Source of the DNA: Auanema rhodensis
Taxonomy: Eukaryota > Nematoda > Chromadorea > Rhabditida > Rhabditidae
DNA: 64,000 nucleotides
Assembly (NCBI GenBank): GCA_964057225.1
Contig: OZ059899.1
Span: 13,552,001 to 13,616,000 of the forward strand
Direction of reading: 5' to 3'
Shown here: positions 52,001 through 64,000 of the stretch, piece by piece
Position numbering within the stretch: the first letter of the stretch is position 1
Layout: each line of letters opens with the position of its first letter
The notes under the pieces: generated by a model
The model's input: only the letters and a program-made list of their open reading frames with translations
The model's database searches: none
What the model was told of the DNA's origin: nothing
Translations under genes and position numbers: made by a program

Positions 52001-53626
52001 TTTAAGTGATATCCTTTTAGTGTTTTATTCTGTCTCTTTATTTCTATTATATGTCAATTGATGTATTAGCTTTTAACCCTTTCCGGCTGTATGATTCCCT
52101 AAATGTTTAAAAGAAACTCACAGCTTTGGTTTGCTTGTTGTAACACTTACGGTCTCTCTAAACAGTCTTTTGTCCTTGCATTGTTTTCAACCGTGTAAAG
52201 CTTTTTGCTTGTTAACTGCTTAATTTTATAAGGAGTCCATTGAATAATTGCAGTCATCATAGCAAAATATTTCTGATTGTCTTCTCATTTTGTCTGGAGA
52301 AACTAGAAGCCTTCCCGGAACACCCGGTTCATATTATTTTGCATTTTTAAAATGCTTGTGATGGAATTATATTATATTTCTGTCTTTTTCGCAATCATTC
52401 AGAACGTTTACACTTTTGTTCTCTTTTGTTCTAAGGATCAACATGAAACTTGTCTGAAACAGCTGTTTTCGTATTAATTCATCTTGTTAAATCACAAGTG
52501 CTTTTGCTCTGATAGTTAGTTTTGAAGAAAAATGCATTAGAATGTTAAGAAAATGCTGTGAATTTCATGAGCAATCTTAATTGCCCTCGTACCACGTTTT
52601 TCATTGTTGTTCTGCTTTTTTCTTTATGAAATTGTTATTTTTCTCAGTTCAACTGAAATATACAACGTGGTGGCTATAAGAACACGTTATGTATTATAGG
52701 ATGAAGTCTTGAAAAAAAAGTGAGACCCGAAATATTTGAATCTTTCATACCATTTAAAAAATTGATAAAAGGCGTCTAATTTGCTTGGAAACAACGACAA
52801 TCAAATATTTTTTGTCGAGATCATCAACATGATGTTCGTTCCTTAATATTGTTTGTTTTTTTCTTTATTGTAATCTATCGTACCATTTTTACACCTGCTG
52901 TCAGCTTGGTAACCATATGCGGAATTAATCGCCCCTTGCAACCTTATCAGTCTACTAATTGCTATGATGAACATACTTAATTTTGTCCAACATGTTCGCA
53001 TGCATTAAACAGTTTGAATCATATCCTTGACAATAATTTTAGTCAAAGAACTAATATGCTGATGCAGTTCAGTAGTTTTTTTTAATATTTTTTCATGTTT
53101 CTTGGTACTTGATATGGTCAAGTTGTCATTTTTTTTAAAAATAAAATGTAGTTTTTTAAAAAATGTCATTGTTTCCAGAGAACTTTGTACTTATTTCATC
53201 AACATTATATTTTTTGTTCATTGTTACTAACTTACACTGTTATTAGTTCTTTTTTTCTCTATAATCTGATTATACGATTAAAAGTCGCTTGAATTCGAGA
53301 ATTCTTTCGAATATTGATATTATATCTGAAGTAAAACATTTCCTAATATCAATAATACTATTCGTTATTTCCTTTCAATTTATATTTTATTATCTTTTTT
53401 ATAGTTATTTATCCTGCCTTTTTATTATTATGATTGATTTATTTTCAGTTTTCTTGAAGCCAACTAGAGGGGGAGGCAAATCGCAAATCAAATTTTAATT
53501 GTCAGCTAGTTGAACTCATATTACTTAATAATTGGCCCATATCTGGGAAATGACAAACGCTATTGATGGGATCATTACACAGGTTTCCATCAGTCATGTT
53601 TTTCCTTGTCTAATCTGAATGCTTAG
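49052..53626. other. Pyrimidine-rich interval, probably intron
   Basis: T/C-rich on +, no exon recognised other than those listed. Open frames here are Phe/Leu/Ser runs typical of T-rich DNA. Confidence 0.45.
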
Positions 53627-53687
53627 GTTCGCAAGGAAGATTCCGATGCAGCTAGCGGAGACTATACTAATGGAAAGGATGTTTTAG
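53627..53687 (+). CDS. Exon candidate d of the right-hand gene
   Basis: 61 bp between a CTTAG acceptor and GTTAGT; reads VRKEDSDAASGDYTNGKDVL and ends in phase 1. The exon at 62,239 begins so that d can be spliced directly to it in frame. Confidence 0.5.
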
Positions 53688-56600
53688 GTTAGTTTAGTTT
53701 TTGCCTTTTGGTCTGGGGTACGGGAAGTAAAATTATATATATGCTACGTATACGATGGACTTATTTGAAAACACTTCCAACATGATTTGTACCTGTGTTT
53801 TCTATTTTTTTGCAATTACAAGATCTCCGCAGATTGCAGATTTGTCGATTTCTTATTGCAACAAATTTTCTTTTGGTGATGTCCGGTCCTTCATGGATCT
53901 TGTGTTTGTCGAGTTGATCTAGTCTGATGAGTATCTGAACATCACCATCACCATCATCATCATCATCATTATATCTCTAACACATTCATATGTTCTTCTT
54001 TACCCAACATTCACATTCTTTCTTGATATTTGTCAAGACTCATGAGAATTTGCCCTCGATCCATAGTAAACAGGAGTCTAGGTAAAATTCTTAGGTCAAA
54101 TTTCTGTTATGATAATTGAAATGTTCCATAATTCTATTTATATGCTTATGCTGTTCTCATTTTCACCATCGTCAGTTATTAATTTGATGTTGTTGACTTG
54201 GAACTTGTCGTTTCTTTCACAAGTTTACCTTTTCTCTGAGAATTAGCTTATGCAAGGAATAGTTTGGAAGTCACAATCTACTAAAATGTGTCTGTATTAT
54301 GAGGACAACTACTCCATGTATTCACGCTTCTAAGAATAATCATGACTTAAATACATACATATATGTGCAGAAAGCAGATTAAGTTGAGAGTCATAGCATG
54401 CACTTCAGATTCTTGATCATCCCTTCTCAAAATACGTTGTTGAACACATCAACATCCGTTGTTTTCTTCAATGTAGATTTCTCTCATTCACATTTTGCTT
54501 TCTAATTATTCAAGGATTTATGTTTCAGACGTTTCGCAGCAATAAAAAAACAATGTCGTCCCCAGTGGAAAAAATGATTTATTATCTTTGTTTTTTTGTT
54601 CTGTTCACCACTCATAAGAAAATGTTAAAAGTTTGCTATCATATCATGTTAGTGTCCTCCAACTTTCACTTTCGTTTCAATTAGCTATGATTTGCACTGG
54701 TAATCCGGTTTTCTGTTCCCTGTATGGCCAGTAACAGGAATGCCATTATCCTCATCATTATCCTTAATATATCAACTAATTATTGAAAAACAACAAATCG
54801 CAGAGTAATAAGTGAACATATTGAGCTTGCGGCCACTTTCTTTCGCCTCGATTCCCAAATCCGGACAAAGCTAACGAATAGCTGGAAACACTTAGAACTT
54901 TGATTAGCGAAGTTTCGTGAAAGCAATACAATGGCGAACTTTTGCTCTTAGCGTTTAATCTGATGTTTCAAGCGCGCATGAGATGTTCAGCGCTTTCTTG
55001 ATTTCTTTCTGCTCATGTGTTCCAGTTTTTTGCAAATGCCTGTTTTACTATGTAATGTTCATCTCTTTTAATGTTTTTCAAGGGAGAATGTTTTGAACTC
55101 CAATCCCCCCATGATGTCAATTGAGGACTGGTAGGATAATTTCAATCGTAGAAAGCAATTTTGATGTCTTTTATTGTTTATTTTGTTGTTGCCAGTTGAG
55201 AATGCACGATTTTCAATTGTTAAATTTTGTCTTCTAAGTTTGAATCCAGTATTATTAAGCGTGCAATAACATTTTTTAATCATGATTTACTGCCGAGATG
55301 TCCATAAGAATTTATTTCTGATTTCTATATAGGTGAAAAATGAGAGCTAATCTTCTTAGTTTTTCTCCTTTGCTGTCAAATAAAGGCGTTTTTGGAGTGT
55401 GTTTCATCCGATTTTCGATCATTTTTCTAAAAGTGAGCTAAAGGTTAAAGGAATGTACATTGCCTACACATATTTGATCCAGACATCTATAGCCGTCTTG
55501 CACACACTCATGGAAGTGATTTGTATGCGCAAGTCTACCTAGCTGTATGTGAGTGTATGTCTTTATGTGTGCATTCTCGCTTTCTCTTCTCTGTCTCTTA
55601 TTTAATTTCCTTTTTTGATTTTTGTCCCTTTAAACTACTCGAGTCGTCAATAGTTAAGCTAAAAAAACTTTCATGTTGACTTCACCTTACGCTAGGTAAA
55701 CCAAATATTGAAGTTTTGGCAAGATGTCCCATATGTCTAGTCAACAACCCCTAGTTCAACTGAGCATTATTGTTGGCAGAATCGAAGTTGTTAACTTGAT
55801 TTCTATGCTTCTCTCTTACTTTTTATTCAGCTCTCTTCGACTTCCTTACTATTGCACTCGTCCGTTTTGCTCGCGAATAGTTCAGAGTGATATTGCTGAT
55901 TATGGCTTACATGCTTTTCTCTCTCAAAAGCTAAAGCTATTCAACTTTACTCTAGATAAAACTTGCATTAGGTGTTTAATTGAATTGTGAGTGTCAGCTC
56001 GGCAAATGTAAGCTGCGTAACAATGAGCACGATCAAATGAAAAGACATTCTATTCAGTTTCGTTCGCATTCTTTGACTCAGCAAAAAAATTGAAAGTTAT
56101 ATTTCATTTCTATTTCTGTTATTGCTTTGTTTCGTTTTTAGTCATACACCAATTTTAAAAAGAGACCGAAAATCAAATGTTTTCCTGTTTAACTTCGTTT
56201 TTGACACTTCGGACGAATATGAGTAAAATAAGGAAAATACTTTTGAGTTTACACGGGTGCTGCTGTTATTCAAAGAATATACGTTTTATATGTTTAGACT
56301 AAGGTTCATGAATTTTGTCCATTTTTCCAATGAAAGATTCATTGGATTTGGAATTTTTATTTTGTTTGTTTGTTTTTTTTTTCTGAAAATTCATTTTTTT
56401 TGATATATTTATTTGTGTATGTTTCTCCAGTTACCACTCCACACTATTTTTTGAAAAAACTTTATTGTATAACGTCATGCTCGATTCAATTTTTGGTGGT
56501 TGTTAAAGCGCTATATCTCAATATTTCCTGGATTTGATGGTGTAATTGCCGAAGAAAAATAGGCTTGGGCTGTCTTAGTCACTCAAATTCCATTAGCGAC

Positions 56601-59266
56601 TCTTTCTATATTCCTTTTCTTCTTTGTACGACTTGGTAAAAACGACAGTTCTTTTAAACTATTTCCCTTGATTCTCCGTGTTGATTCTGTCATCATCGTT
56701 GTGTAGTATTCTGTATTTTTCTAATCTAATGTTATCCTGCAATTTTATTCTTATGTTTGCCTTTCTTTTCATAAGTATAGTTGCAAATTGCACACAAAGG
56801 TGAAGATCTTTTACAATCAATATGAATGATTGAAAGCTATTTACTAGAATGTTATTCCAAGAGTGTTATGGTAAAGTTATTACTCTCGGCTATATGACGA
56901 CAACAATGATCACTAAATCCATCAAAAAGTCAATCATCCTTCGATTATGTGATGAAATTCCAAAAATAGATCTTCCTGTTACGTACAATATCTTTTTGGA
57001 TTATTTCCTTCAAAATATACTGTTCGTCAATGGACTTCGAACGTTGTTTGATTCAGAAAAAAGGATTTATCAAAAAAAGTTTCTGTAGTATTATTTGCCA
57101 GCATTATTACAAATGTTCTACGATTCATGTTCTTTTCTTGTCCTGTTTCTATTCCTACTAAGCTATCTCCTCACTTTCTACCCTTAAACCCATTTACGTG
57201 TCTGCAGTTACTGTAACAATTGAAACTATTGATGTAGAACTTGTCTAATACTCCACGTTTCCACCGGAGCTTAGCAAACCACCTAAATAATGCTGAAATC
57301 AAGCTGGACGAAGCCGTGTGCCTACTGACGACCAGTTGTATTGCGCGTGCTTCTGGTTGTTTTGTTTGCCAATTGCCGGATTATGTTCCGTATTTTCAGT
57401 CATTTTCTCTCTATTCTCTCTCACTTATTTCTTTTTTTCGAGTGAGGACCGTCGGCGTTTCTAAGTTACTATTCTAAACTTTTCTTCACTTTGATCGAAC
57501 GATTAGTGGATGAGCTTTTCCTTCGCCTCTTCAGAACTCAGCGCTTTAGCCATGTGTCATTGATTCCTTGAATGACCGATCATCGAGATTACATTTCTAA
57601 CTTTATGTAAAGCTCTATTTTTGAAATTATGAAATATGTTCTGCTGATTCGTTGACGAAATTTTCGATCTACTTAATGACTAATCTCAGCTTCATTCTTC
57701 TTTTAATTTCGATGTTGAGATTTAAAATATCTATTTGCCCTCATCCAAGGTTCAATGCTCTTCTGCCAACATACCAGCTCATACCTCGCGTGTCTTACAT
57801 TAGGAATATTTTTCTATGCTTTTCTTTTCTCCCTGTCATACGAGAGTCGCTAATATAGTTTGCTGTCCTTGGGGGCATTATATCTTCAGCTTCTCATGAA
57901 GCCTATTTATTTCACTGGAGCTTTATTGGTTTTTGTGAAAAAAATGGTTCGTTTACAACTCTCACTTTTTCCGTTTTCTTCTCATTTTCTTTTTTATTCA
58001 TAAATTAGGTTTCTCGTTACCATGAAGTAAAAAGCAAATCATGTTATAAAACTTCATGAAAATTTAATGCTATTCTCGAATCTCCATGTTCATATGCAAC
58101 TTCTTATATCCGTATGCTAGTTATTTTTAGTTTATCAGTTACTCCCGTTCAAATTTTAGAAATCGACAATTTGACTGATTAGTTAAAAGCTTTTTTTTGC
58201 TTTCAAATTACAACTTGGGCGAAATCCGTTGCTTTGCTTATTGTCATTGGCGTGATGTCTAATATTGTGCTACAATCCAATGCTATATCCAATTTTTTCT
58301 TAGAGTTCGTACTCAAATATAATGAAACGGCTTTCGGACGGAAATGCCTTCCATTTCATTCTTCTTCATATATTGACATTGAAACGTTTCCGTGCTTTTG
58401 TATTAAGCAATTATAGATTGAAACCTTTTTCATGGAGTCAAACCTTTCTTCTTCTGCTTGAAACAGAGAAGGTTCTTTTCTCTGATGACATTTGCTATCT
58501 TGTATCATACGCCTTTTTTTCAAAACTCCACTTTAATCTCTTCCGCCCTCTGTCATTAATAGGTTTATCTCCGAAATTCGGCTATTTGTTCGTTTTTTTC
58601 ATATTTTGCTCTTCTGTTCAATGTTCCTAAGCTTTTTTGGCTCAACAGAATATATGAGATTATTGGAAATTTGAACAGGACAGAAGCTATGCAAGCTTAT
58701 ACTTATCTTCTTAGCGGGAGCCATAATATATTAGCGGATTTACCCAACTTGCCCTTTTCTCTCATTTATTTTTGAATAAGTGTAGTAGGTGGATGAATAG
58801 ACGTCTTCTAATTTTCAAATCTTAATCACCAACTTGATCAATCTGATCGGAAAAATTCTTTCTTTCTGACATGTAAAGAACTATCGCTAACAATTGTGGC
58901 CCTTCTCTCATCAGTTGTTATATCATAGGTTTTCTAAATTCTTCTTTTCAAGCTCACAATCGTCAAACTCTACGATGACACCGCCTGTTAGTTTCTCTTT
59001 TCTGTCTGGAATCGCGATCCTTTATCTCAAGCCGAGTTGAAATCCAGCGAAAGGAAAAGAAAGAGAGCAGGGGAGAGAGAAAGAATCTGGCGGAGACGAG
59101 AAGTTCTTTAGCAAATGCGTATTTCTCTTGTTTTTTGTTCATTCCTATACCGCTCATTGCATTCTCCCTTCAAATTTAAATTTTATGAGTACATATAATA
59201 CTAATATGAATTTTCTTGGTTGATTTTTTCATTTTCTAATTCCTGTATTCATTTTTTTTTTCGTAG
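53688..59266. other. Pyrimidine-rich interval, probably intron
   Basis: No firm gene. A (CAT)n/(ATC)n run lies at 53,940-53,970. The + frame at 56,849-57,088 (KSIILRLCDEIPKIDLPVTY) is less biased than the rest but has no splice context. Confidence 0.4.
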
Positions 59267-59344
59267 GAAAATGATCCATTCTCATATTTTTGTCATTCCC
59301 ATAATCAGCAGGATACGTTTATTTTGGAGGCTCTGAAGAACTAA
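59267..59344 (+). CDS. Possible alternative terminal exon
   Basis: After a TTTTTTTTCGTAG acceptor the frame reads ENDPFSYFCHSHNQQDTFIL then EALKN and stop at 59,342-59,344. Its phase 0 start fits the end of exon c but not of exon d, so it could be a short-isoform end. Single-exon evidence only. Confidence 0.35.
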   Translation, partial: ENDPFSYFCHSHNQQDTFILEALKN

Positions 59345-60810
59345 TGTTTTTGAAATTTCTGCTTTTAACTGTATATTCTTTAATTTCTCTTTAATGGCTT
59401 TCTTTCTATTTGGATGTTGCATGACATCGTCACATGCTTACCCAATGTTATATACGGAGAACAAATCAGTAACTGTTCTTTCTTCATTCGTTTTTTTTTT
59501 TGAATTTTCAGGTTTCATAGTTGCTGAAATAAATTTAAAAACAAAAATTATATTAATTCACATTTATCATTCTAATATAAAATTCTCCACGAAATTTCAT
59601 TAACATTGCCAGCTGATCTAGTTTCTTTTTTTTTGGTCGAAAAGTAAGTAGACTTTCTTATTTTTCTTTAATCATCTGGCTCTTCAAGCAGATGGTGTCG
59701 AAATGAGAATCATTTACTTGAGAATCCTCAACGTTTTATTTATTGTTCTAACTTTTATGAGTAAATGTCTTTTCGGCTATTTAAATTTCGGCTTCATCAG
59801 CCTTTTTCTGAATTTGCTCTTCTCTGGGGTAAAAATATCAAAGTCTATTCTCACTTTTTAGTTATTCAAAATGCTGTTATCTTTTCAAAACATCCCCTTT
59901 TGTAGAATTGGGAATAAATTTCAGCGTCAAAGACTCCGAAGAGTTGAAATCTGATGATAGTTCAAAAGTTGCTCACTGAAAATCATCACATCCTTTTTTT
60001 TTTTGAAATTTAATCCCTTGTTCGCTTGACAACTATGATTGTGTTAAGATAAAATGTAAAAGTGGCAGCCAAATTTGAATCTGAAGGCATAAGTCAAGAG
60101 TCCTTCTCTCTTCTTTTGCTTCTCCATATTCTATTTTGTCTTCTATAGAACAGCATCGTTGTTTTCCACCCTTCAGTTAGTTAGCTATGTGTTCTTCTCT
60201 TCGTTATGCAGACAGGCAGACACTCATATAGGCAAAAGCATACACAACGCCTTATCTATCCATATATCCTTTTTCTCCTTTTTTTTTTCAAAATTTGCAT
60301 AAAACATATTTTTTTATGGAAGTTCTACTTCAAATATTTTGCATGTTTCCTACTATCAACGGAGCTTTGATCAATGAGTGCGGGAGTACAGGAAACATTT
60401 TAATATGTAAAACCCGGAATAACTCCCAGTATTTGAATTCTCAATCCATCTCTTTACCTTTTACTTGTATGATTTTAAAAAATTACATAGACGTATATCA
60501 TATTTATGTAGGATATCAAACATCTCTACCCTTCCTCTCAACAACATTGACATCATTAATGCGCTTTACCAAACATTTGTTTTTCGTCACGTTCATTTTC
60601 AAATCTGCTGAAACATTGCAAATATGCGAAATGACACATTTTCTGTAATTTTTTGTCTCTTCAATTCAATCTCTAGGGATTGTGATATCTGAAAAAGTGT
60701 GCTTTCTCGATTATATATTCTTTTCTTCTCATATACGTAGAAATTGTGAGACAACATAGATGCTGGCATACACATACACATATACAAATATATAAATAAA
60801 TAAATAAAAA

Positions 60811-60819
<9 letters not shown>

Positions 60820-60850
<31 letters not shown>
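60820..60850. repeat. (AT)n microsatellite
   Basis: About 15 AT units. Confidence 0.9.
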
Positions 60851-60854
<4 letters not shown>

Positions 60855-61908
60855 TGTAAGACTCACGAAGTGGCTTGTGTTGTTGTCATTTTCAACAACT
60901 TATTTTCAATTCATCTCCACGTATGAGCATGCCATAGATCGATGAGCCTTCAATTAACTTCAACCACGACCCTTTTCTACACTGAGTTCTCTTTCACATT
61001 CGTGCCGCTATCGAATACCTAGTCAAAAAAAATACAAATTTTTAATCATAACTGTTTGTCACACAACAGCTTTTCTGTTCATTCGGGTATCCGATTATTT
61101 TTTTCCTATATCGGGACTGGTTACCCAGTGAAAGGTGAATTTCATGGTAAAAAACATTCATAGTTCCGCAAATTACGTTCCTATGAGCCTGATGTGATCG
61201 TGAGGGTGGCTCCACCCTCAACGGCCGCATATTTTGTTTTTTGGCTCTCCGACGCCACCTCGGCAGCCCACTTTATCATCAGTTCAAAAAATGTTGTTTG
61301 TTACAATTTTCGTATCTTAAATATTTTACATTTCAAACCTTTTTAAACCTTCCAACTGTATGCTCATCAGTTTAATTTTATTCTTTCATTTGTTCCAAAT
61401 ATGGCGTCAAATCCGTTTCAATTATTTGAAATATGATGCAAGAACGTTTTCGGAAAAGAAACCTGAGATCTATTTTTTTTGTAATTATTTTGTAATTGCT
61501 CTGCACGAGTTTTTTTCTGATCTTTTCATTCTTTATATTAAACGCTTTTTTTGTATTGGACGAATTTTAAACTATGTTTTATTTATTACGAAAAAATGGA
61601 AAAAATACTTCAGTTGCCTTTTCAAACTTATTATTTTTTCACGTTTTGACCTAGTATATATAGCTTGAGCATTTGTTCGAATGATTCTATCCTATTCCGA
61701 GAACAAAATTGTTCATCATGTGACTAGTTTTGAATTGTTTGTTTCTCACCAGTGAGCTGGAACAGCTTCTGTTACTCATATTTCTGTCGTTAATGCCTAA
61801 ACCGTTCTCATTTCACATCGTCTGAGAAGCCTTCCTGAGTTTTTATTTATTTCGTCAACTTCGTTCAACATGTTCTTTTATTCGCTCTAAGGTTTTTTTT
61901 CTTTTCCA

Positions 61909-62106
61909 GTCAGAGCGCCTGGGATTATCTTGTACACAATCGTGTCTACGTGCTCCGTGGCCTGCCCCTCGACCTGACTTTTCTCCTGTTCTAAAGTCAG
62001 CCTCTTCTTTGAAATTTCTCTGTCGGCATAAAACAGGAATCCCACGTGGACCTGTCGACAGATATCAGAAGAAGAGAAAAAGTCGCGAGAAAGCTCACGC
62101 AGACTA
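61909..62106 (+). CDS. Open 65-codon exon-like stretch or 5' UTR before the large exon
   Basis: From an acceptor TTTTCCAG a frame stays open (SERLGLSCTQSCLRAPWPAP, later HKTGIPRGPVDRYQKKRKSR) until TAG at 62,104. The base composition is clearly higher in GC than the flanks. It has no ATG, so it may be the 5' UTR of a short transcript of the right-hand gene. Confidence 0.3.
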
Positions 62107-62238
62107 GTTTTCTGCTCCCGGTTGTTTGTCTATTTGATAACCACAAGGAGTTGTTTCCGTCTCTGATTCAGCAAGTGGCAGACATTATAGAATAATTCAA
62201 AGGAGGTCCGAGAAGTTCTTGTATTCCGTTTTCCGCAG

Positions 62239-63475
62239 TTCTTTTTGAAGTCGTTATTATGACCTATGTAGCTGATGATCGACGTCGTCATGTTGTAGCA
62301 TCAAAACAGATGCAGCCGGCAAACCAACATCGTAGTCCGCTGGGACCACGCAACAGCCTTGATTACTGGCAAAAGGGTGAGGATCACCAATCTGGAGTCA
62401 CCTACTACTGGTCTAATCAACAATCGTCTGGATCTGGACGAAACATTCGTACTACTACTACTACAGGAAATGCTTCAGGATTAGAGAATATATATGCTCA
62501 AAACTCTGCAGCTTCTCAACAACTGAGGAGACCAGCTCCTTTCCCATTAACTCTTCCACCAACTGTGCAATCTTCCTACGGAAATGGTTCAGTAGTGAAT
62601 CCTATACCCATTTACAAGAATGGTCCCTTAACTATGCCGCGTGCTCGTCTTGTAAGTGCAAAGACGGAACAGCTTGCTAATGGAAGCACTTCTTCTGCTG
62701 CTAGTTCTTCTTCTTCTAATAGCTCCAGCCCGAATAGTAACAACAAAACGACATACGCCCGTGTGAATGGAACTGTCCGTGATAGTCCTATCTTCTCCGC
62801 CTCTCGAGAAACAGCAAATGATCTTATTTGGTCAGTTCCTCAAGCTTCAGCTCCAGCAACGACTTCTCCTTACGACAGTGTATATCGTAGTCACCCACTT
62901 ATTGTTGGCCCAGAATACGGCAGCCAGCCTGTATGCAGTGGAACGAATCTTTTAAACATTCCAATTGGAGCACCTGCTGTTGCAAATAAAAAACGTAAGT
63001 AATCAACGAGTTTTTTGAAGCTTCAAGAATATCCGTTAGCATCATGTTCAAATTCTTGGTATTATGTATGTCACTTGAGTACATTTGAACGTTTTATGAC
63101 TATAAGAAGCACATGGGATGTTCTGGAAAAGATGAAGACGTTTGACTGGCAAAACAGCTGCTTTTATTCGTCTAATCTTTGCTTCTTTTAGGAATTTTAA
63201 GAGAGAATCATGTTAAATGCTGCCAATTGAGCAGAATAAAAATATTTTTAACCCTTATATCAACGTTGACATTTCTGTCAGAGTTGAAGTGATTAAAGTA
63301 CATGTGCTTCAGAATAGCTTGGATTACGGGAGGGGCAAATACTATAACAATATTTTTAAGCTATTTCATCACATTTTGTTTTCAGGTGACAAGCAAAGAA
63401 ATGGAAGACAAAAGCCACGATGGGGTAGATTTATGCAGACGCTATGTTGTTGTGTATCTCCGCAACAGGAAATCG
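62239..63475 (+). CDS. N-terminal part of a probable SCP/CTDSP-type phosphatase, continues beyond the window
   Basis: Exon 62,239-62,994 follows the acceptor TTTTCCGCAG; the ATG is at 62,259 (MTYVADDRRRHVVASKQMQ). The 245 residues are Ser/Asn/Pro-rich and disordered, with RPAPFPLTLPPTVQSSYG, a poly-Ser stretch (SSAASSSSSNSSS) and a closing basic KKR. After a donor GTAAGT the next exon (63,386-63,475) reads DKQRNGRQKPRWGRFMQTL then CCCVSPQQE and ends at GTAGGC. A basic W-rich block followed by Cys-Cys-Cys just before the catalytic domain is characteristic of small CTD phosphatases, where the cysteines can be palmitoylated. The catalytic DxDxT domain lies outside the window, so the call rests on this short motif. 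Long-isoform exons may lie at 41.5-53.7 kb. Confidence 0.5.
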
Positions 63476-64000
63476 GTAGGCTTTATTATATTTCAAATTT
63501 TGTAATTGTTTTTAACCATCTTAAAATCCCAGAATTTTATAATTGAATTAAATGAGCTTCTACCTAGCTTAAAATAATTTTAACAAAACAGTTTTTCAAA
63601 GGTTGACAATGATTATCAGGCTAAAGCTATTTTAATTTTTGTCAATCAATTTTAATAGTTCTCTTCAGTTATTGACAGTTTTTTTTACAATTGTGTGCGA
63701 ACCGCTTCTGTTTCATGACGGTTTCATTCCATCTAATATTTGCTACGGCACTTTGATATATATTTATTCGGTATTCTCAGCTTTTTTAGCTTTTTATTCA
63801 TATATCCATAACAATTGAAGAAGTAATTGGATAGAAAAAGAGCCCAGCATAATAAAAAATAAAGCTGGTCCTTCCCGTTAATCGAAAGTATTTTTCCATG
63901 CCTTTTATAAACATATTTTTGAGAAAAATTCAACAAATGGTTGATGTAGAAATGAAGAAATAGATTTAAAACGAAAAAGATAATATACTGAACGGTTGTC
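63476..64000. other. Intron of the right-hand gene
   Basis: AT-rich, no further exon recognised before the window ends. Confidence 0.5.

Noticed and set aside
60295-60648. 117-codon + strand frame resembling a secreted protein
   Set aside because: Uneven composition, no acceptor or donor, and no conserved motif; too weak to call.

Overview
The window looks like nuclear DNA of a chromadorean nematode. It is AT-rich, with many introns of about 45-60 bp, strong TTTCAG-type acceptors, acceptors lying only 10-22 bp before several start codons (as in spliced-leader trans-splicing), and gene families typical of nematodes: a pad-1/Dopey protein, a Fer-type SH2 kinase, a CES-1/Scratch zinc finger and a Tyr/Ala-rich secreted peptide. 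I do not name a species.

Layout. 1-4,430 (-): N-terminal half of a Dopey gene running off the left edge. 5,914-8,363 (+): a small SH2 plus tyrosine-kinase gene. 8,456-10,427 (-): a secreted cysteine-rich protein with a Thr-Glu-Gly repeat tract, tail to tail with the kinase. 12,574-13,196 (-): a small LIR-motif protein resembling TP53INP/DOR autophagy factors, with about 7 kb of GA-rich, nearly gene-free DNA upstream that holds a cluster of CACGTG boxes. 20,446-21,461: a roughly 1 kb cassette bounded by short inverted repeats; it carries a relic of a Polinton/Maverick-type protease and a frameshifted spliceable ORF. 23,400-24,112 (-): two orphan exons. 24,834-25,139 (-): a secreted Tyr/Ala-rich peptide. 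26,425-27,307 (-): the zinc-finger regulator. 29,796-33,758 (-): an exon chain of a protein I cannot name.

33,900-37,400 is a rearranged island: two TA-flanked MITEs sharing termini, a second protease relic with the same flank as the 20.5 kb cassette, an 821 bp near-identical direct duplication and a 103 bp duplication. 37,490-38,703 (+) is a cysteine-rich three-finger-like gene. 39-62 kb is pyrimidine-rich on the + strand with no ordinary gene, but holds four short phase-compatible exons (41.5, 48.6, 49.0 and 53.6 kb) that can be spliced in frame to the large exon at 62,239-62,994. That exon and the next (63,386-63,475) look like the N-terminus of an SCP/CTDSP-type phosphatase gene that leaves the window on the right.

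The most unusual material is the pair of complementary protease relics, the recent duplication, the hidden long-intron 5' exons of the right-hand gene, and a purine/pyrimidine strand switch between about 30 and 38 kb that matches a change in gene orientation. No tRNA, rRNA or CRISPR array was seen.
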